DNA of 64,000 bases from an uncultured Alphaproteobacteria bacterium (GCA_937872985.1 CALMUW010000042.1:1-64000); one strand, 5' to 3'. Numbered from the stretch's first letter, positions 52,891 through 63,399 are shown. The notes: generated by a model from the sequence alone, not told the origin. A program made the numbers and translations.

Positions 52891-53671
52891 TCCCGTCGCT
52901 CCGCTCACACAGGCTGTTCACCGTCTCCTTGATGATGGCAAGTTGCGTCGGCGTCGACAGGCGGTGATCGCCGCCCTTGATATAGGTCAGCGTCACATCC
53001 GGCCCGGTCAGCATCTCGAAGGTCCGGACCGCGTGATCGGGCGGCACGTCCTTGTCCTCGCCGCCCTGGATGATGCGCACCGGAAAGGGCAGGGCGAGGC
53101 CATCCTGGAACAGGAGGTGGCGCCGGCCATCCTCGATGAGCTGCGCGGTGATGTGATAGCCGCCGCCGTAGTCTGACGGCAGGTCCCAATGGCCGCGCTC
53201 CAGAATGGTCTGGCGCACGCTGAAGGGAAACTGCTCCCACATGAGAGCCTCGGTCATGTCGGTGGCGGGCGCAATCAGCACCAGCCCGGCGATGCGGCGG
53301 AAGTGGGCGGGGTCTTCCCGGCTGAGCGCCCGCGCCAGCAGCAGCGCCAGCCAGCCCCCCATGCTGGAGCCCACCACCACGCGCCGCCCCGTGGTGTGGC
53401 TGATGAACATATGCACCGCCTGATCGAGCCAGAGGGAAATGGTGCCGTCCTCGAAGGCCCCCGATGACGCGCCATGCCCGGAATAGTCGAAGCGCAGGCA
53501 ATTGCGCCGGGTGGCCCGCGCCATGGCGGCCAGGGCGGCGGCCTTGCTGCCCGTCATGTCGGACTTGAGGCCCCCCAGCCAGAAGATCCCGGTCTGGGCC
53601 ATGTCGGTATCCGGCCCATCGGTGCGATAGGCGAGACGGTGGTGGGCAAGGGCGGTGTCGAACTGCGGCAT
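52880..53671 (-). CDS. Alpha/beta hydrolase
   Basis: A 263-residue serine hydrolase. [21 protein letters not shown] (oxyanion region) and [19 protein letters not shown] precede the nucleophile [16 protein letters not shown] (GSSMGG, Ser near 100). Later [17 protein letters not shown] gives the Asp and IKGGDHRLS the His of the triad. This is the BioH/AbHD10-like esterase type. The ATG at 53671 follows a perfect AGGAGGGTC site; a longer frame to 53860 is a non-coding extension. Substrate is not predictable. Confidence 0.92.
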   Translation of the reverse strand: MPQFDTALAHHRLAYRTDGPDTDMAQTGIFWLGGLKSDMTGSKAAALAAMARATRRNCLRFDYSGHGASSGAFEDGTISLWLDQAVHMFISHTTGRRVVVGSSMGGWLALLLARALSREDPAHFRRIAGLVLIAPATDMTEALMWEQFPFSVRQTILERGHWDLPSDYGGGYHITAQLIEDGRRHLLFQDGLALPFPVRIIQGGEDKDVPPDHAVRTFEMLTGPDVTLTYIKGGDHRLSTPTQLAIIKETVNSLCERSDGISP

Positions 53672-53832
53672 GACCCTCCTATAGACGATTCGCCCGGCGG
53701 CGGCCCGGCGGGCCTGCCAAAATGGGTGGTTCACCCGGCAAAAAATCTGGGCTAAAGGGCGCGGGGTCAAACCGGCGGTCCCGGATCCGTGACCACCACC
53801 TCCCCCCCGCCCCAACAGGAGATGAAGACCAC

Positions 53833-54393
53833 TTGAGCATACCACCCCGGAGGCCGTCACTATCGCGCGGAGCCGCCCCCCCGCAAAAGGAAGAAGGACA
53901 CAGGATCAATCACCGCATCGACGCCCGCGAAGTCCGCCTCATTGACGCGGAAGGGCAGAATCTCGGTGTCGTGCCCACCCGTCAGGCCATGATCATGGCC
54001 GAGGAGGCCAACCTCGATCTCGTCGAGGTGTCGCCGGACGCCAAGCCGCCGGTGGCCAAGATCCTCGACTACGGCAAATTCAAGTTTCAGGAACAGAAGA
54101 AGGCTGCCGAAGCCCGCAAGAAGCAGAAGGTCATCGAGATCAAGGAGATCAAGATGCGCCCGATGATCGACGACCACGACTATGACGTGAAGATGAAGGC
54201 CATCCGCCGCTTCTTCGAGGAAGGTGACAAGGTCAAGATCACACTGCGCTTCCGGGGCCGCGAAATGGCCCACCAGGAATTGGGCCACCAGCTCCTGAAC
54301 CGGCTCAAGGCCGACCTCGGCGACGCCGTGAAGGTGGAGTCCGATGCCCGCTTCGAGGGCCGCCAGATCGTCATGATCCTGGCGCCGAAGTAA
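53833..54393 (+). CDS. infC: Translation initiation factor IF-3
   Basis: A factor of about 186 residues, close to the 180 of E. coli. [31 protein letters not shown] begins the N-terminal domain. The linker [16 protein letters not shown] and C-terminal [48 protein letters not shown] follow. No ATG or GTG occurs in frame before the conserved start, so TTG at 53833 is chosen; an ATA four codons... later in frame is a further rare possibility. The TTG overlaps the stop of a tiny frame ATG AAG ACC ACT TGA (53822-53836). Rare start codons in infC allow feedback control by IF-3, as in E. coli. AGGAG lies 11 bases upstream. Confidence 0.95.
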   Translation: MSIPPRRPSLSRGAAPPQKEEGHRINHRIDAREVRLIDAEGQNLGVVPTRQAMIMAEEANLDLVEVSPDAKPPVAKILDYGKFKFQEQKKAAEARKKQKVIEIKEIKMRPMIDDHDYDVKMKAIRRFFEEGDKVKITLRFRGREMAHQELGHQLLNRLKADLGDAVKVESDARFEGRQIVMILAPK

Positions 54394-54412
54394 GCGCCGC
54401 CTGCGTGATTTC

Positions 54413-54452
54413 AAAAGCTGGCAGGTCCGTCAGGGGCCTGTCAGCTTTTTTG
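54413..54452 (+). terminator. Intrinsic terminator after infC
   Basis: AAAAGCTGGCAGG (54413-54425) pairs with CCTGTCAGCTTTT (54437-54449), one mismatch, loop about 11 bases, followed by Ts (six-T run 54446-54451). It ends the infC transcript, so infC is not cotranscribed with rpmI and rplT here. Confidence 0.85.
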
Positions 54453-54509
54453 TGGCAGGATGCGGGTTCAGGGGCTGGACTTGCGGCCCCGCGGTGACGG
54501 TGATTGACT

Positions 54510-54857
54510 ATGGCCATGATTTCCCGGCGGCACTTTCTGGTTTGGGCGGCGGCAGCGGCAAGCCTGGCCCCCGGCGTGGGCCTGGCCGATGACGGCGACC
54601 ACGACCGTGATGATGACCACGACGAGCACGAGCAGGCCGAAATCCGCCGCGCCGTGAAGGAGGGCCGCGCCGCCCCCTTGCGCGACATTCTCGACCTCGT
54701 GGCCAGGGACTATCCCGGCGAGGTGGTGCGGGTGAAGGCGGAAGTGAAGGATGGCGTGGTGGTCTACAAGATCAAGGTTCTGGCGGCAGATGGCGGCATC
54801 ACCGAGGTCCGCGTCGATGCTGCCACCCGGCAGATCATCAGGGCCCGGAGGATCTGA
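54510..54857 (+). CDS. PepSY-domain exported protein
   Basis: A 115-residue periplasmic protein. The signal region AMISRRHFLVWAAAAASLAPGVGLA has a twin-arginine-like SRRHFL motif and cleaves near GLA. A strongly acidic, His-rich stretch (DDGDHDRDDDHDEHEQ) follows, which may bind metal. One PepSY unit (LRDILDLVARDYPGEVVRVKAEVKDGVVVYKIKVLAADGGITEVRVDAATRQII) completes it. The stop lies three bases before the response-regulator start, so it belongs to the same operon and may modulate the sensor. Alternative start: ATG at 54516. Confidence 0.88.
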   Translation: MAMISRRHFLVWAAAAASLAPGVGLADDGDHDRDDDHDEHEQAEIRRAVKEGRAAPLRDILDLVARDYPGEVVRVKAEVKDGVVVYKIKVLAADGGITEVRVDAATRQIIRARRI

Positions 54858-54860
54858 GCC

Positions 54861-55523
54861 ATGCGGGTTCTGGTGGTGGAGGACGAAGCCCGGATCAGGG
54901 ACAGCCTGTGTGACGCCCTGGGCCGCGCCGGTTATGTGGCCGAAAGCGTCAGCGACGGCGAGCAGGCCTGGTTTCAGGGCGGCACCGGCAATTACGGTGC
55001 CATCGTGCTCGATCTCGGCCTGCCCCGGCTCGACGGCCTCACCGTCCTGAAGCGCTGGCGGCAGGAGGGGCTGACCACGCCCATCCTCATCCTCACGGCG
55101 CGCGGCTCATGGGCCGAGCGGGTGGAGGGCATCGATTCCGGTGCCGATGATTATCTGCCCAAGCCCTTCCGCATGGAGGAATTGCTGGCCCGCCTGCGCG
55201 CCCTGCTGCGCCGGTCGGCAGGCCAGGTGCAGCCGGTCATCACCCACGGCGATCTGACGCTCGATCCGCGCCTGCGCGTGGTGACGCGGGCCGGCGCGCC
55301 CCTGAACCTCACACCGCTGGAATTCCGCCTGCTTTCGGCCCTGCTGCATCATCGCGGCGAAGCCCTGTCGCAGATGGAACTGGCCGAACATCTCTATGCC
55401 CATGACCATGACCGCGATGCCAATGCCATCGAGGCGCTGGTGACCCGCCTGCGGCGCAAGGTCGGCCCCGGCGTCATCGCAACCCGGCGCGGCTTCGGCT
55501 ACACCATCACCGGACCGGCCTGA
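54861..55523 (+). CDS. OmpR/PhoP-family response regulator
   Basis: A 220-residue regulator. Receiver domain: RVLVVEDEARIRD, phospho-acceptor Asp51 in VLDLGLPRLDGL, ILTARGS and Lys in PKPF near 101. The C-terminal OmpR-type winged helix: LTPLEFRLLSALLHHRGEALSQMELAEHLYAHDHDRDANAIEALVTRLRRKVG and a final RRGFGYTI. Closest in layout to PhoP-like regulators. It is in the operon PepSY, regulator, sensor kinase. Target genes are unknown. Confidence 0.95.
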   Translation: MRVLVVEDEARIRDSLCDALGRAGYVAESVSDGEQAWFQGGTGNYGAIVLDLGLPRLDGLTVLKRWRQEGLTTPILILTARGSWAERVEGIDSGADDYLPKPFRMEELLARLRALLRRSAGQVQPVITHGDLTLDPRLRVVTRAGAPLNLTPLEFRLLSALLHHRGEALSQMELAEHLYAHDHDRDANAIEALVTRLRRKVGPGVIATRRGFGYTITGPA

Positions 55524-55526
55524 ACC

Positions 55527-56840
55527 ATGGTGCGCTCGCTTCGCCTGCGCTTGCTGGTGGCGGCGGCGGCCTCGATTTTCCTGGCGCTGGCGCTGGCAGG
55601 CTTTGCCCTGTCGCAGCTCTTCGAGCGCCATGTCGCGGCCCTGCTCGATCAGGAATTGCAGCGCGACCTCCGGCAATTGGCGGGCAGCCTCGCCATCGCG
55701 CCCGACGGCAGTTTCACGGCCGGGGCCAATCTCGCCAATGTCGAATATGGCCAGCCCCTCAGCGGTGCCTATTGGTGGGTGATGGAGGATACGGCGGCCG
55801 GCCCCGCCGAGCGCATTCACTCGCGCTCCATCTGGGACGCGCCCATTCCCGATGGCGTTAAGGGTCTCGGGCCGGAGGGCGAGCCGCTCATCATCTCCAG
55901 CCGGGCCATCACCCTGGGCGAGGGCGCGGCGGCGCGCCATTTCACCCTCTATGCCGCCCGCCATGATACGGCTCTGTCACAGCCGCTCGCCGCCTTCCAG
56001 AGCCGGCTGCTGCTCTATCTCCTGCCCCTGGGTCTGGCGCTGATGCTGGCCTCCTGGGCGCAGGTAGCGGTGGGCTTGCGGCCGCTGCGGGCGCTGCGCC
56101 GCGAGGTCCAGGCCCTGGGCTCCGACCCGGCCACGGGCAAGCGCATCACAGGAACCTTCCCCGCCGAGGTCGCCCCCCTCGTTTCCGAGTTCAACACCGT
56201 GCTCGACCGGCGCGACCAGTCGCTGGAGCGCGCCCGCAAGCGCGCCGGTGATCTCGCCCACGGCCTCAAGACGCCGCTCACCATTCTCGGCAGCCTGGCC
56301 GAGGGCCTGCGCCAGACGGGCAAGGCCCAGGCGGCAGACACCATCGACGAGGCGGCCTCGGCCATGGTGCGTCAGGTCGATCACGCCCTGGCCCGCGCCC
56401 GCCTGTCCACCGGTCATGGCACGGCTGCCGCCGACCTGCCGGCGGTGGCGGCCCGCGTGGTCGCCACCCTGAAGAAACTGCCGGGCACCGAGGACCTGAC
56501 CTGGCAGGTTGATGTGCCGCCCGGCACGCGCATGGCCATGGAGGAGGGCGACCTGACCGAGCTTCTCGGCATCCTTCTGGACAATGCCCGCAAATGGGCG
56601 CGCGGCACCGTCAGGCTCGCCCATGAAGGAGGCCGCCTCATCGTGGAAGATGACGGACCGGGCGTGCCCGACGGCGCGCTTGCCACCATTGCCCAGCGCG
56701 GCCTGCGTCTCGATGAATCAAAGCAGGGGTCCGGCCTCGGTCTTGCCATCATCGCCGATATCGCCGATCTTTATGGTCTGGCGCTGCATTTTGGCAAAAG
56801 CCCGCTGGGCGGCCTGCGCGTCAGCCTGGGCGGCAGCTGA
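55527..56840 (+). CDS. Sensor histidine kinase
   Basis: A 437-residue kinase with two membrane helices (about 5-32 and 167-189) around a periplasmic sensor part of about 135 residues. The dimerisation helix holds the phospho-accepting His in AGDLAHGLKTPLTILGSLAEGLRQ. The ATP-binding domain has the N box ILLDNARKWA, VEDDGPGVPD (G1) and SKQGSGLGLAIIADIADLY (G2). Layout resembles PhoQ-type kinases. The start is three bases past the regulator stop. The stimulus is unknown; an acidic PepSY partner suggests metal or cation sensing. Confidence 0.93.
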   Translation: MVRSLRLRLLVAAAASIFLALALAGFALSQLFERHVAALLDQELQRDLRQLAGSLAIAPDGSFTAGANLANVEYGQPLSGAYWWVMEDTAAGPAERIHSRSIWDAPIPDGVKGLGPEGEPLIISSRAITLGEGAAARHFTLYAARHDTALSQPLAAFQSRLLLYLLPLGLALMLASWAQVAVGLRPLRALRREVQALGSDPATGKRITGTFPAEVAPLVSEFNTVLDRRDQSLERARKRAGDLAHGLKTPLTILGSLAEGLRQTGKAQAADTIDEAASAMVRQVDHALARARLSTGHGTAAADLPAVAARVVATLKKLPGTEDLTWQVDVPPGTRMAMEEGDLTELLGILLDNARKWARGTVRLAHEGGRLIVEDDGPGVPDGALATIAQRGLRLDESKQGSGLGLAIIADIADLYGLALHFGKSPLGGLRVSLGGS

Positions 56841-56957
56841 CCACCCCAAGCTATTGCCTTTCCTGCGCAATTCTGCTTTACCACCGGCTTCGACCAGCCG
56901 CCTGGCCTGTAAAGGGCATGCCATGGCGGCGTTAATGCTTTGAAAGGACTAAGCAAA

Positions 56958-57158
56958 ATGCCCAAGATGAAAACCAAGTCCGCGTGCAAGAAGCGGTTCA
57001 AGATGACGGCTTCGGGCCGCGTCAAGGCCGCCGGCGCCGGCAAGCGCCACGGCATGATCAAGCGCACCAACAAGCAGATCCGCAACCAGCGCGGCACGAT
57101 GGTTCTGGCCCCGGGCGATGAAGGCCTGGTCAAGATCCACATGCCCTACGCCCGCTAA
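56958..57158 (+). CDS. rpmI: 50S ribosomal protein L35
   Basis: A 66-residue basic ribosomal protein: [65 protein letters not shown] in segments is the full L35. The ATG follows an AAGGACTAAG site. It lies 19 bases before rplT and is separated from infC by 2.5 kb, unlike the common infC-rpmI-rplT operon. Confidence 0.98.
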   Translation: MPKMKTKSACKKRFKMTASGRVKAAGAGKRHGMIKRTNKQIRNQRGTMVLAPGDEGLVKIHMPYAR

Positions 57159-57177
57159 TCTGTAAGGAGCCTGAGCC

Positions 57178-57531
57178 ATGCCTCGCGCCAAAGGCGGCGT
57201 TGTCGCCCGCCGTTCCCACAAGAAGACCCTCAAGCAGGCGAAGGGTTATTTCTCCCGCCGCAAGAACATTTTCCGCGTTGCCGTGCAGGCGGTGGAGAAG
57301 GCGGATCAATACGCCTATCGTGACCGCCGCACCAAGAAGCGCAATTTCCGCGCCCTGTGGATCCAGCGCATCAACGCCGCCACCCGCAGCCTCGGCCTCA
57401 CCTATGGCCGATTTATCAACGGCCTGAGCAAGGCCGGCATCGAAGTGGACCGCAAGGTTCTCTCCGATCTCGCGATCAATGATCCGGTGGCCTTCGCCGC
57501 CCTGGTGGACAAGGCCAAGGCCGCGCACTAG
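57178..57531 (+). CDS. rplT: 50S ribosomal protein L20
   Basis: A 117-residue ribosomal protein: [94 protein letters not shown], in parts, is L20 with its basic N-terminal rRNA-binding helix. L20 often represses its own operon at the message level; no matching leader fold was checked here. Preceded by TAAGGAGCC. Confidence 0.98.
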   Translation: MPRAKGGVVARRSHKKTLKQAKGYFSRRKNIFRVAVQAVEKADQYAYRDRRTKKRNFRALWIQRINAATRSLGLTYGRFINGLSKAGIEVDRKVLSDLAINDPVAFAALVDKAKAAH

Positions 57532-57555
57532 GCGCGGCTTGACCGACCAGTCATT

Positions 57556-57602
57556 GACCGGGCCTTCTCCAGCTCAGCCGCTGTGAGGGGCCCGGTCTTT
57601 TC
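57556..57602 (+). terminator. Hairpin between rplT and pheS
   Basis: GACCGGGCC (57556-57564) pairs with GGCCCGGTC (57589-57597) with a long 24-base loop, followed by TTTTCATTTT. It ends the rpmI-rplT transcript or acts as an attenuator ahead of pheS, whose ATG is 18 bases further on. Confidence 0.75.
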
Positions 57603-57619
57603 ATTTTGACGAGGGGTTC

Positions 57620-58690
57620 ATGTCTCTCTCCACACTCGAACAAACCATTCTGGCCGATGTCGCCGCCGCCACGGACGAGGCGGCCCTTGAGGCGCTGCGG
57701 GTTTCCGCCCTGGGCAAGAAGGGTTCCATCTCCGAGCGCATGAAGACGCTGGGCGCCATGTCGCCGGAGGAGCGCAAGGCGGCGGGCGCTGCCCTGAACC
57801 TCCTGAAGGACAGGGTGGCGGACGCCCTTGCCGCGCGCAAAGCCGTGCTGGTGGAGGAAGCGCTGAACCGTCGCCTCGCCGCCGAGCGGGTCGATGTCAC
57901 CCTGCCGCCGCGCGCCGAACTGAAGGGCACGGTCCATCCGGTCAGCCAGGTCTGGGAAGAGGTGGTGCAGATCTTCGGCGACCTCGGCTTTGCCGTGGCC
58001 GAGGGTCCGCACATCGAGGACGACTTCCATAATTTCGACGCCCTCAATATTCCGCCGGAACATCCCGCGCGTCAGGAACACGACACCTTCTTCTTCAACG
58101 AGAAGCAGGACGGCAGCCGCATGCTGCTGCGCACCCATACGAGTCCGGTGCAGATCCGCACCATGCTGGCCGAGAAGCCGCCCATCCGCATCATCGCGCC
58201 GGGCCGCACCTTCCGCTGCGACAGCGACATGACCCACACGCCCATGTTCAATCAGGTGGAGGGTCTGGTCATCGACGACAGGACGCATCTCGGGAACCTG
58301 AAGTGGGTGCTGCATGAATTCTGCAAGGCCTTCTTCGAGGTCGATGACGTGAAGATGCGCTTCCGCGCCTCGCACTTCCCCTTCACCGAACCCTCCATGG
58401 AAGTGGACATCAACTGCTCCTGGGAAGGCGGTCAGGTGAAGATCGGCCAGGGCAGTTCCTGGCTCGAGATTCTGGGCTCCGGCATGGTGCACCCCAATGT
58501 CATCCGCGCCGGGGGGCATGATCCCGATCAGGTGCAGGGCTTTGCTTTCGGCATGGGATTGGATCGCATCTGCATGCTGAAATACGGCATCCCGGATCTG
58601 CGCGCCTTCTTCGAGGCCGATCTGCGCTGGCTCCGCCACTATGGCTTCCGCGCCGTCAATGTCCCCACCCTTGCGGGAGGCCTGTCATGA
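57620..58690 (+). CDS. pheS: Phenylalanyl-tRNA synthetase alpha subunit
   Basis: A 356-residue catalytic subunit of the heterotetrameric enzyme that charges tRNA-Phe. An N-terminal coiled-coil arm (1-85) precedes the class II core: motif 1 [26 protein letters not shown], motif 2 [25 protein letters not shown], and motif 3 [21 protein letters not shown]. The stop overlaps the pheT start by four bases (ATGA), so the subunits are made together. Confidence 0.98.
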   Translation: MSLSTLEQTILADVAAATDEAALEALRVSALGKKGSISERMKTLGAMSPEERKAAGAALNLLKDRVADALAARKAVLVEEALNRRLAAERVDVTLPPRAELKGTVHPVSQVWEEVVQIFGDLGFAVAEGPHIEDDFHNFDALNIPPEHPARQEHDTFFFNEKQDGSRMLLRTHTSPVQIRTMLAEKPPIRIIAPGRTFRCDSDMTHTPMFNQVEGLVIDDRTHLGNLKWVLHEFCKAFFEVDDVKMRFRASHFPFTEPSMEVDINCSWEGGQVKIGQGSSWLEILGSGMVHPNVIRAGGHDPDQVQGFAFGMGLDRICMLKYGIPDLRAFFEADLRWLRHYGFRAVNVPTLAGGLS

Positions 58691-61080
58691 AATTCACCCT
58701 CTCCTGGCTCAAGGACTATCTCGACACCTCGGCCACGCTCGACGAGATCGTGCAGGGCCTCATCGGCATTGGCCTCGAGGTCGAGGACGTGTCGAACCGC
58801 GCCCGGCAATTGGAAGCCTTCACCACCGGCCATGTGGTGGCGGCGGACAAACACCCCAATGCCGACAAGCTCCGCCTGTGCACGGTGGAAACCAGGGATG
58901 GCGTGAAGCAGGTGGTCTGCGGCGCGCCCAACGCGCGCGCCGGCATCACCGCCATCATCGCCCTTCCCGGCGTCACCATCCCCGCCACGGGGGCGGTCTT
59001 CGCGCCCGCCACCATTCGCGGCGTGGAAAGCCAGGCCATGCTGTGCTCCGAGCGCGAGCTGCTGATCTCCGATGAACACAACGGCATCATCGAGGTTGCG
59101 GGCGACTGGCCGGTGGGCACGCCGGCGGCGGCGGCCCTCGGCCTCGACGATCCGATGATCTATATCAAGGTGACGCCCAACCGCCCTGACGCGCTGGGGC
59201 TTTACGGCATTGCCCGCGACCTCGCCGCCAAGGGCCTGGGCCGATTGAAGCCGCTCGATGCCGCTCCGGTGAAGGGCAGCTTCGACTCGCCCATCGCCGT
59301 CACGCTGGATTTCCCCGATGGCGACAACAAGCCCTGTCCGCTCTTCGTCGGCCGCTACATCCGCGGCGTGAAGAACGGCCCCTCGCCGCAATGGCTGCAA
59401 CGGCGGCTCAGCGCCATCGGGCTCCGCCCCATTTCAGCACTGGTGGACATCACCAACTACATCACCTTTGCCTTCGCCCGCCCCCTCCACGTCTTCGACG
59501 CCGACAAGGTGAAGGGGCCGATCCGCCCGCGGCCCGCGCGCGACGGCGAGGTCATGGCAGCCCTCGACAACAAGACCTATACGCTCTCGGCCGGCATGAC
59601 CGTCATCGCCGATGACGCGGGGCCGGAGGCCATCGGCGGCATCATCGGCGGCGTGCCTTCAAGCTGCACCGAGGAGACGAAGAACGTCTTCCTCGAAGCC
59701 GCCTGGTTCGATCCTCTCATGACGGCGGCCACGGGCCGCAAGCTCGCCATCCAGTCCGATGCGCGCTATCGCTTCGAGCGCGGCGTAGACCCCGCCTTCA
59801 CCGCCACGGGATCCGAAATCGCCACCCGCATGATCCTCGATCTCTGCGGCGGCGAGGCCTCGCATGTCATCACCGCCGGCACCGTGCCGGAGACGGCGCG
59901 GAGCTACACCCTGCGCGGCAGCCGCGTGCGGACGCTGGGCGGCATCGATGTGGCGCTCGCCGACCAGAAGCGCATCCTCGAAGCCCTGGGCTTCGGCGTC
60001 ACCGAAATGGCGGGCGATCTCGTCTGCGCCGTGCCCTCCTGGCGGCCCGATGTGAAGGGCGAGGCCGATCTGGTGGAGGAGGTCTGTCGCATCGTGGGTC
60101 TGGAGAACGTGCCCTTCGCCGCCATGGCAAGGCCCCACGATGTGGCCCGCCCGGTGCTCACCCCCCTGCAGCGCCGCATGCTGGCGGCACGCCGGGTTCT
60201 GGCCGCGCGCGGCTTCAACGAGGCCGTCACCTGGGCCTTCCTGTCGGAGGCGGAGGCCAGGCGCTTCGGCGGCGGCCAGCCGGAATTGAAACTGGCCAAT
60301 CCCATTTCCTCGGAACTGACCGACATGCGGCCCTCGCTGCTGCCCAACCTTCTGGCCGCCATGGCGCGCAATCAGGCGCGGGGCTTTGCCGACTTTGCCC
60401 TCTCGGAAGTGGGCCATGCCTATGCCGGCGACCAGCCCAGGGACGAAACCCTGCGCGCCTGCGGGTTGCGCCAGGGCCGCGCCGTGCCGCGCCAGTGGCA
60501 GGGCGGTGCCCGCGCCGTCGATGCCTTCGACGCCAAGGCCGACATGCTGGCCGTGCTGGAGGCGGCGGGTGCCAATGTCGCGACGCTGCAAGTGGTGGCG
60601 GGCGCGGCCCCCTGGTTCCACCCCGGCCGTTCCGGCACCATTCAAATGGGGCCGCAGAACAAGCTTGGTTTCTTCGGAGAGATCCATCCGAAGATCCTGA
60701 ACGCGATGGATGTGAAGGGGCCGGTCGTCGGCTTTGAACTGATCCTCAACGCCATCCCGGGCGCCAAGTCCAAGAGTGCCACGCGCGCCGCCCTCGTCAC
60801 CTCCGACCTCCTGCCCCTGTCGCGCGACTTCGCCTTCGTGTCGGACAAGGCGATCGAGGCGGCAGCCGTGGTCAAGGCAGTGAAGGGCGTGGACAAGGCG
60901 CTGATCAGCGAGGCCCAGGTCTTTGACGTCTTCCAGCTCGCCGATGGCCGCCAGTCGCTGGCGCTGGAGGTGACGCTGCAACCCAAGGACAAGACGCTCA
61001 CCGATCAGGAAATCGAGATCGTCGCCACCAGGATTGTGCAGGCCGTGACCAAGGCCACGGGTGCCACACTCAGGACCTGA
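58687..61080 (+). CDS. pheT: Phenylalanyl-tRNA synthetase beta subunit
   Basis: A 797-residue structural and editing subunit. The N-terminal EMAP-like tRNA-binding domain ([26 protein letters not shown] and [23 protein letters not shown]) is followed by the B3/B4 editing region (about 200-400), the B5 domain, a class II-like catalytic fold and the C-terminal anticodon-binding domain ([38 protein letters not shown]). Length and domain order are normal for bacteria. Confidence 0.98.
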   Translation: MKFTLSWLKDYLDTSATLDEIVQGLIGIGLEVEDVSNRARQLEAFTTGHVVAADKHPNADKLRLCTVETRDGVKQVVCGAPNARAGITAIIALPGVTIPATGAVFAPATIRGVESQAMLCSERELLISDEHNGIIEVAGDWPVGTPAAAALGLDDPMIYIKVTPNRPDALGLYGIARDLAAKGLGRLKPLDAAPVKGSFDSPIAVTLDFPDGDNKPCPLFVGRYIRGVKNGPSPQWLQRRLSAIGLRPISALVDITNYITFAFARPLHVFDADKVKGPIRPRPARDGEVMAALDNKTYTLSAGMTVIADDAGPEAIGGIIGGVPSSCTEETKNVFLEAAWFDPLMTAATGRKLAIQSDARYRFERGVDPAFTATGSEIATRMILDLCGGEASHVITAGTVPETARSYTLRGSRVRTLGGIDVALADQKRILEALGFGVTEMAGDLVCAVPSWRPDVKGEADLVEEVCRIVGLENVPFAAMARPHDVARPVLTPLQRRMLAARRVLAARGFNEAVTWAFLSEAEARRFGGGQPELKLANPISSELTDMRPSLLPNLLAAMARNQARGFADFALSEVGHAYAGDQPRDETLRACGLRQGRAVPRQWQGGARAVDAFDAKADMLAVLEAAGANVATLQVVAGAAPWFHPGRSGTIQMGPQNKLGFFGEIHPKILNAMDVKGPVVGFELILNAIPGAKSKSATRAALVTSDLLPLSRDFAFVSDKAIEAAAVVKAVKGVDKALISEAQVFDVFQLADGRQSLALEVTLQPKDKTLTDQEIEIVATRIVQAVTKATGATLRT

Positions 61081-61091
61081 AGGAGGCCCGC

Positions 61092-62726
61092 ATGGCTGAC
61101 ACCGTATCGTCGCTCATCCGCGACATGAAGCGGCTGGCGAAGACGCCCGCCCTTGCCGATCTGCGGCGGCTCAATGCCAAGGCTGACCGCTTTCAGGTCT
61201 TTTCGGCGCGGCAGGATGACCTGCTGCTCGATTATTCCAAGGTGGCGCTGAACGGCCCGGTCATGAAGCTTCTGGTGCGGCTCAGCAAGGCGGCTGAGGT
61301 GGCCGGAAAACGCGGCGCCATGTTCGCGGGCGAGAAGATCAACCGCACCGAAGGCCGCGCCGTGCTGCATACGGCGCTGCGCCGTCCCGCCACCGACGAG
61401 GTCATGGTCGACGGCAAGGATGTCATCCCCGAGGTGCACGGCGTGCTCGCGGCCATGACGCGCTTTGCCGAGGGTGTGCGCCAGGGTGACATCTCGGGTG
61501 AGGGGGGACGCTTCACCGATGTGGTGAACATCGGCATCGGCGGGTCCGACCTTGGCCCCGCCATGACCACGCTGGCCCTTGCGCCCTATCACGATGGCCC
61601 CCGCCTGCATTATGTCTCGAACGTCGACAGCGCCCATCTCGCCGACACGCTGAAGGTGCTGAACCCGGCGACCACGCTGTTTCTCATCGCGTCCAAAACC
61701 TTCACCACCATCGAAACCATGACCAATGCCGCCGCGGCACGGCGCTGGATCGTGGCGGGGCTGGGCGAAAAGGCGGTGGGCCGGCACTTCGCCGCCATCT
61801 CCACCGCTCTCGACAAGGTGGCGGCCTTCGGCATCGACACGGCCCGCGCCTTCGGCTTCTGGGACTGGGTGGGCGGCCGCTATTCCATCTGGTCGGCCAT
61901 CGGCCTGCCGCTGATGATCGCCATTGGCCCCGCCAATTTCCGCGCCTTCCTCATGGGCGGGCACGAGATGGACCGCCACTTCCAGACGGCCCCCGTGCTG
62001 GAGAACCTGCCCATGCTGATGGGTTTGATCGGCGTGTGGCACCGCAACGTGCTGGACCATCCGGCGCGCGCCATCATTCCCTATGACCAGCGCCTCGCGC
62101 GCTTTCCCGCCTATCTCCAGCAATTGGACATGGAGTCCAACGGCAAGCATGTGACGCTCGCGGGCGCGGCAGTGAAGATGGCAACCGGCCCCCTTGTCTG
62201 GGGCGAACCCGGCACCAATGGCCAGCACGCCTTCTTCCAGCTGCTGCATCAGGGCACGGATGTGATCCCGGTGGAATTCCTGGTGGGGGCAGAATCACAT
62301 GAGCCGGACATGGCGCTGCATCAGACCCTGCTCATGGCCAATTGCCTGGCCCAGTCGCAGGCCCTGATGAAGGGCCGCACCTTGAAGGAAGCGAAAGCAC
62401 AACTCAGCGCCATGGGCAAGTCGGCGGCGGAGGCAAAGCGCCTTGCGCCCCACCGCGTCTTCACCGGTAACCGGCCCTCGCTCACGCTGGCCTATCGCAT
62501 CCTTGACCCGCGCACACTCGGGCGGCTCATCGCGCTCTACGAGCATCGCGTCTTCGTCGAGGCCGCCATCTGGAATATCAACGCCTTCGATCAATGGGGC
62601 GTGGAACTGGGCAAGGAACTGGCCACTGGGCTTCAGCCGGTGCTGGACGGAAAGAAGCCCACTGACGGCCTCGATTCCTCCACCGCCGGGCTGCTGCGTT
62701 ACCTGAGAAATCTGCGGCGTCCCTGA
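61092..62726 (+). CDS. pgi: Glucose-6-phosphate isomerase
   Basis: A 544-residue enzyme that interconverts glucose 6-phosphate and fructose 6-phosphate. Signatures [16 protein letters not shown] near 140-155, the [20 protein letters not shown] block near 255-275, and GANAxxxF-like and [21 protein letters not shown] near 375-395 are present, with a C-terminal [26 protein letters not shown]. The ATG is 11 bases after the pheT stop with AAGGAGG. Followed by a palindromic repeat and a terminator. Confidence 0.98.
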   Translation: MADTVSSLIRDMKRLAKTPALADLRRLNAKADRFQVFSARQDDLLLDYSKVALNGPVMKLLVRLSKAAEVAGKRGAMFAGEKINRTEGRAVLHTALRRPATDEVMVDGKDVIPEVHGVLAAMTRFAEGVRQGDISGEGGRFTDVVNIGIGGSDLGPAMTTLALAPYHDGPRLHYVSNVDSAHLADTLKVLNPATTLFLIASKTFTTIETMTNAAAARRWIVAGLGEKAVGRHFAAISTALDKVAAFGIDTARAFGFWDWVGGRYSIWSAIGLPLMIAIGPANFRAFLMGGHEMDRHFQTAPVLENLPMLMGLIGVWHRNVLDHPARAIIPYDQRLARFPAYLQQLDMESNGKHVTLAGAAVKMATGPLVWGEPGTNGQHAFFQLLHQGTDVIPVEFLVGAESHEPDMALHQTLLMANCLAQSQALMKGRTLKEAKAQLSAMGKSAAEAKRLAPHRVFTGNRPSLTLAYRILDPRTLGRLIALYEHRVFVEAAIWNINAFDQWGVELGKELATGLQPVLDGKKPTDGLDSSTAGLLRYLRNLRRP

Positions 62727-62727
62727 C

Positions 62728-62842
62728 CTAGAGCAACCGCCGGTCAATTAGAATCAACTGCCGCCGATAAGTTGCTCGAAAATCAATATGTTGGCGCAAC
62801 TTTTTATCTCTCAAATCGTTCCGATTTGATCGTCCGTTGCGC
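62728..62842. repeat. Second copy of the palindromic repeat (modules 1 and 2)
   Basis: This 115-base stretch starts two bases after the pgi stop and matches 33624-33737 at nearly every position, with a few substitutions and one short insertion in the T run after GGCGCAACTTT. The CTAGAGCAAC start and GTTGCGC end are the same. Modules 3 and 4 of the first locus are absent; a plain terminator follows instead. Confidence 0.9.
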
Positions 62843-62849
62843 CAAACAG

Positions 62850-62875
62850 AAACCCCACCCTTGCGGGTGGGGTTT
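62850..62875. terminator. Terminator after pgi
   Basis: AAACCCCACCC (62850-62860) pairs with GGGTGGGGTTT (62865-62875) over loop TTGC. It is the main stop for pgi and probably for the convergent BA14K gene, whose end lies 21 bases away. Confidence 0.88.
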
Positions 62876-62895
62876 CATTCCGGTCAGTGTGCACC

Positions 62896-63399
62896 TTATG
62901 GGCAGGGGCGATACTGGCCGGAATAGGCGAGATACATGCCGGTTGACGGATTGTAAGACCGGAAACGCGCCATGCAGTAATCCACCTCCGACTGTGACGC
63001 GCGATATCTTCCGCGATAATCGCCATAGCCGCTGTAGCCCATGCGGCGGCCATCATTCATGCAGTTCCAATAGGCGTCATTATAGGCACCCTCATCGACA
63101 TAGCTGCCGCGCCGGTTCGCCGCGCCGATGGCCGTGCCGGTGACGCCGCCGATGAGCGCGCCCGCACCGATGTTCTTGGCCTTGCCGTGACCAACGAGAC
63201 CACCGATGACACCGCCCGCCACCGCGCCGCCGATGGCACCTGCCGCCGGATTGCCACGGTGACGATCGCGCCACGCTTCCTGTGTCGCCACATCGCGGCA
63301 ATAGGCGGCGCGCGAGCGGGCCTCAGCCGGAGCATTGATGGTGAATGCGCTGCCAAGCATGGCGATCGCGCCAGCCGCAAGCATGATACGTGCAGTCAT
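62896..63399 (-). CDS. BA14K-family exported protein with glycine-zipper segment
   Basis: A 167-residue protein with a signal peptide (MTARIMLAAGAIAMLGSAFTINAPAEA). A glycine-rich segment GAIGGAVAGGVIGGLVGHGKAKNIGAGALIGGVTGTAIGAA (about 55-95) is a glycine zipper that may insert in or cross the outer membrane. The C-terminus VDYCMARFRSYNPSTGMYLAYSGQYRPCP is the BA14K signature of rhizobial surface lectin-like proteins. The family is nearly limited to Hyphomicrobiales, which helps identify the host. Confidence 0.9.
   Translation of the reverse strand: MTARIMLAAGAIAMLGSAFTINAPAEARSRAAYCRDVATQEAWRDRHRGNPAAGAIGGAVAGGVIGGLVGHGKAKNIGAGALIGGVTGTAIGAANRRGSYVDEGAYNDAYWNCMNDGRRMGYSGYGDYRGRYRASQSEVDYCMARFRSYNPSTGMYLAYSGQYRPCP

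Noticed and set aside
52249-52908. 219-codon leftward frame opposite queG
   Set aside because: queG has both cluster motifs and the cobalamin motif on the + strand; the reverse frame shows no domain.
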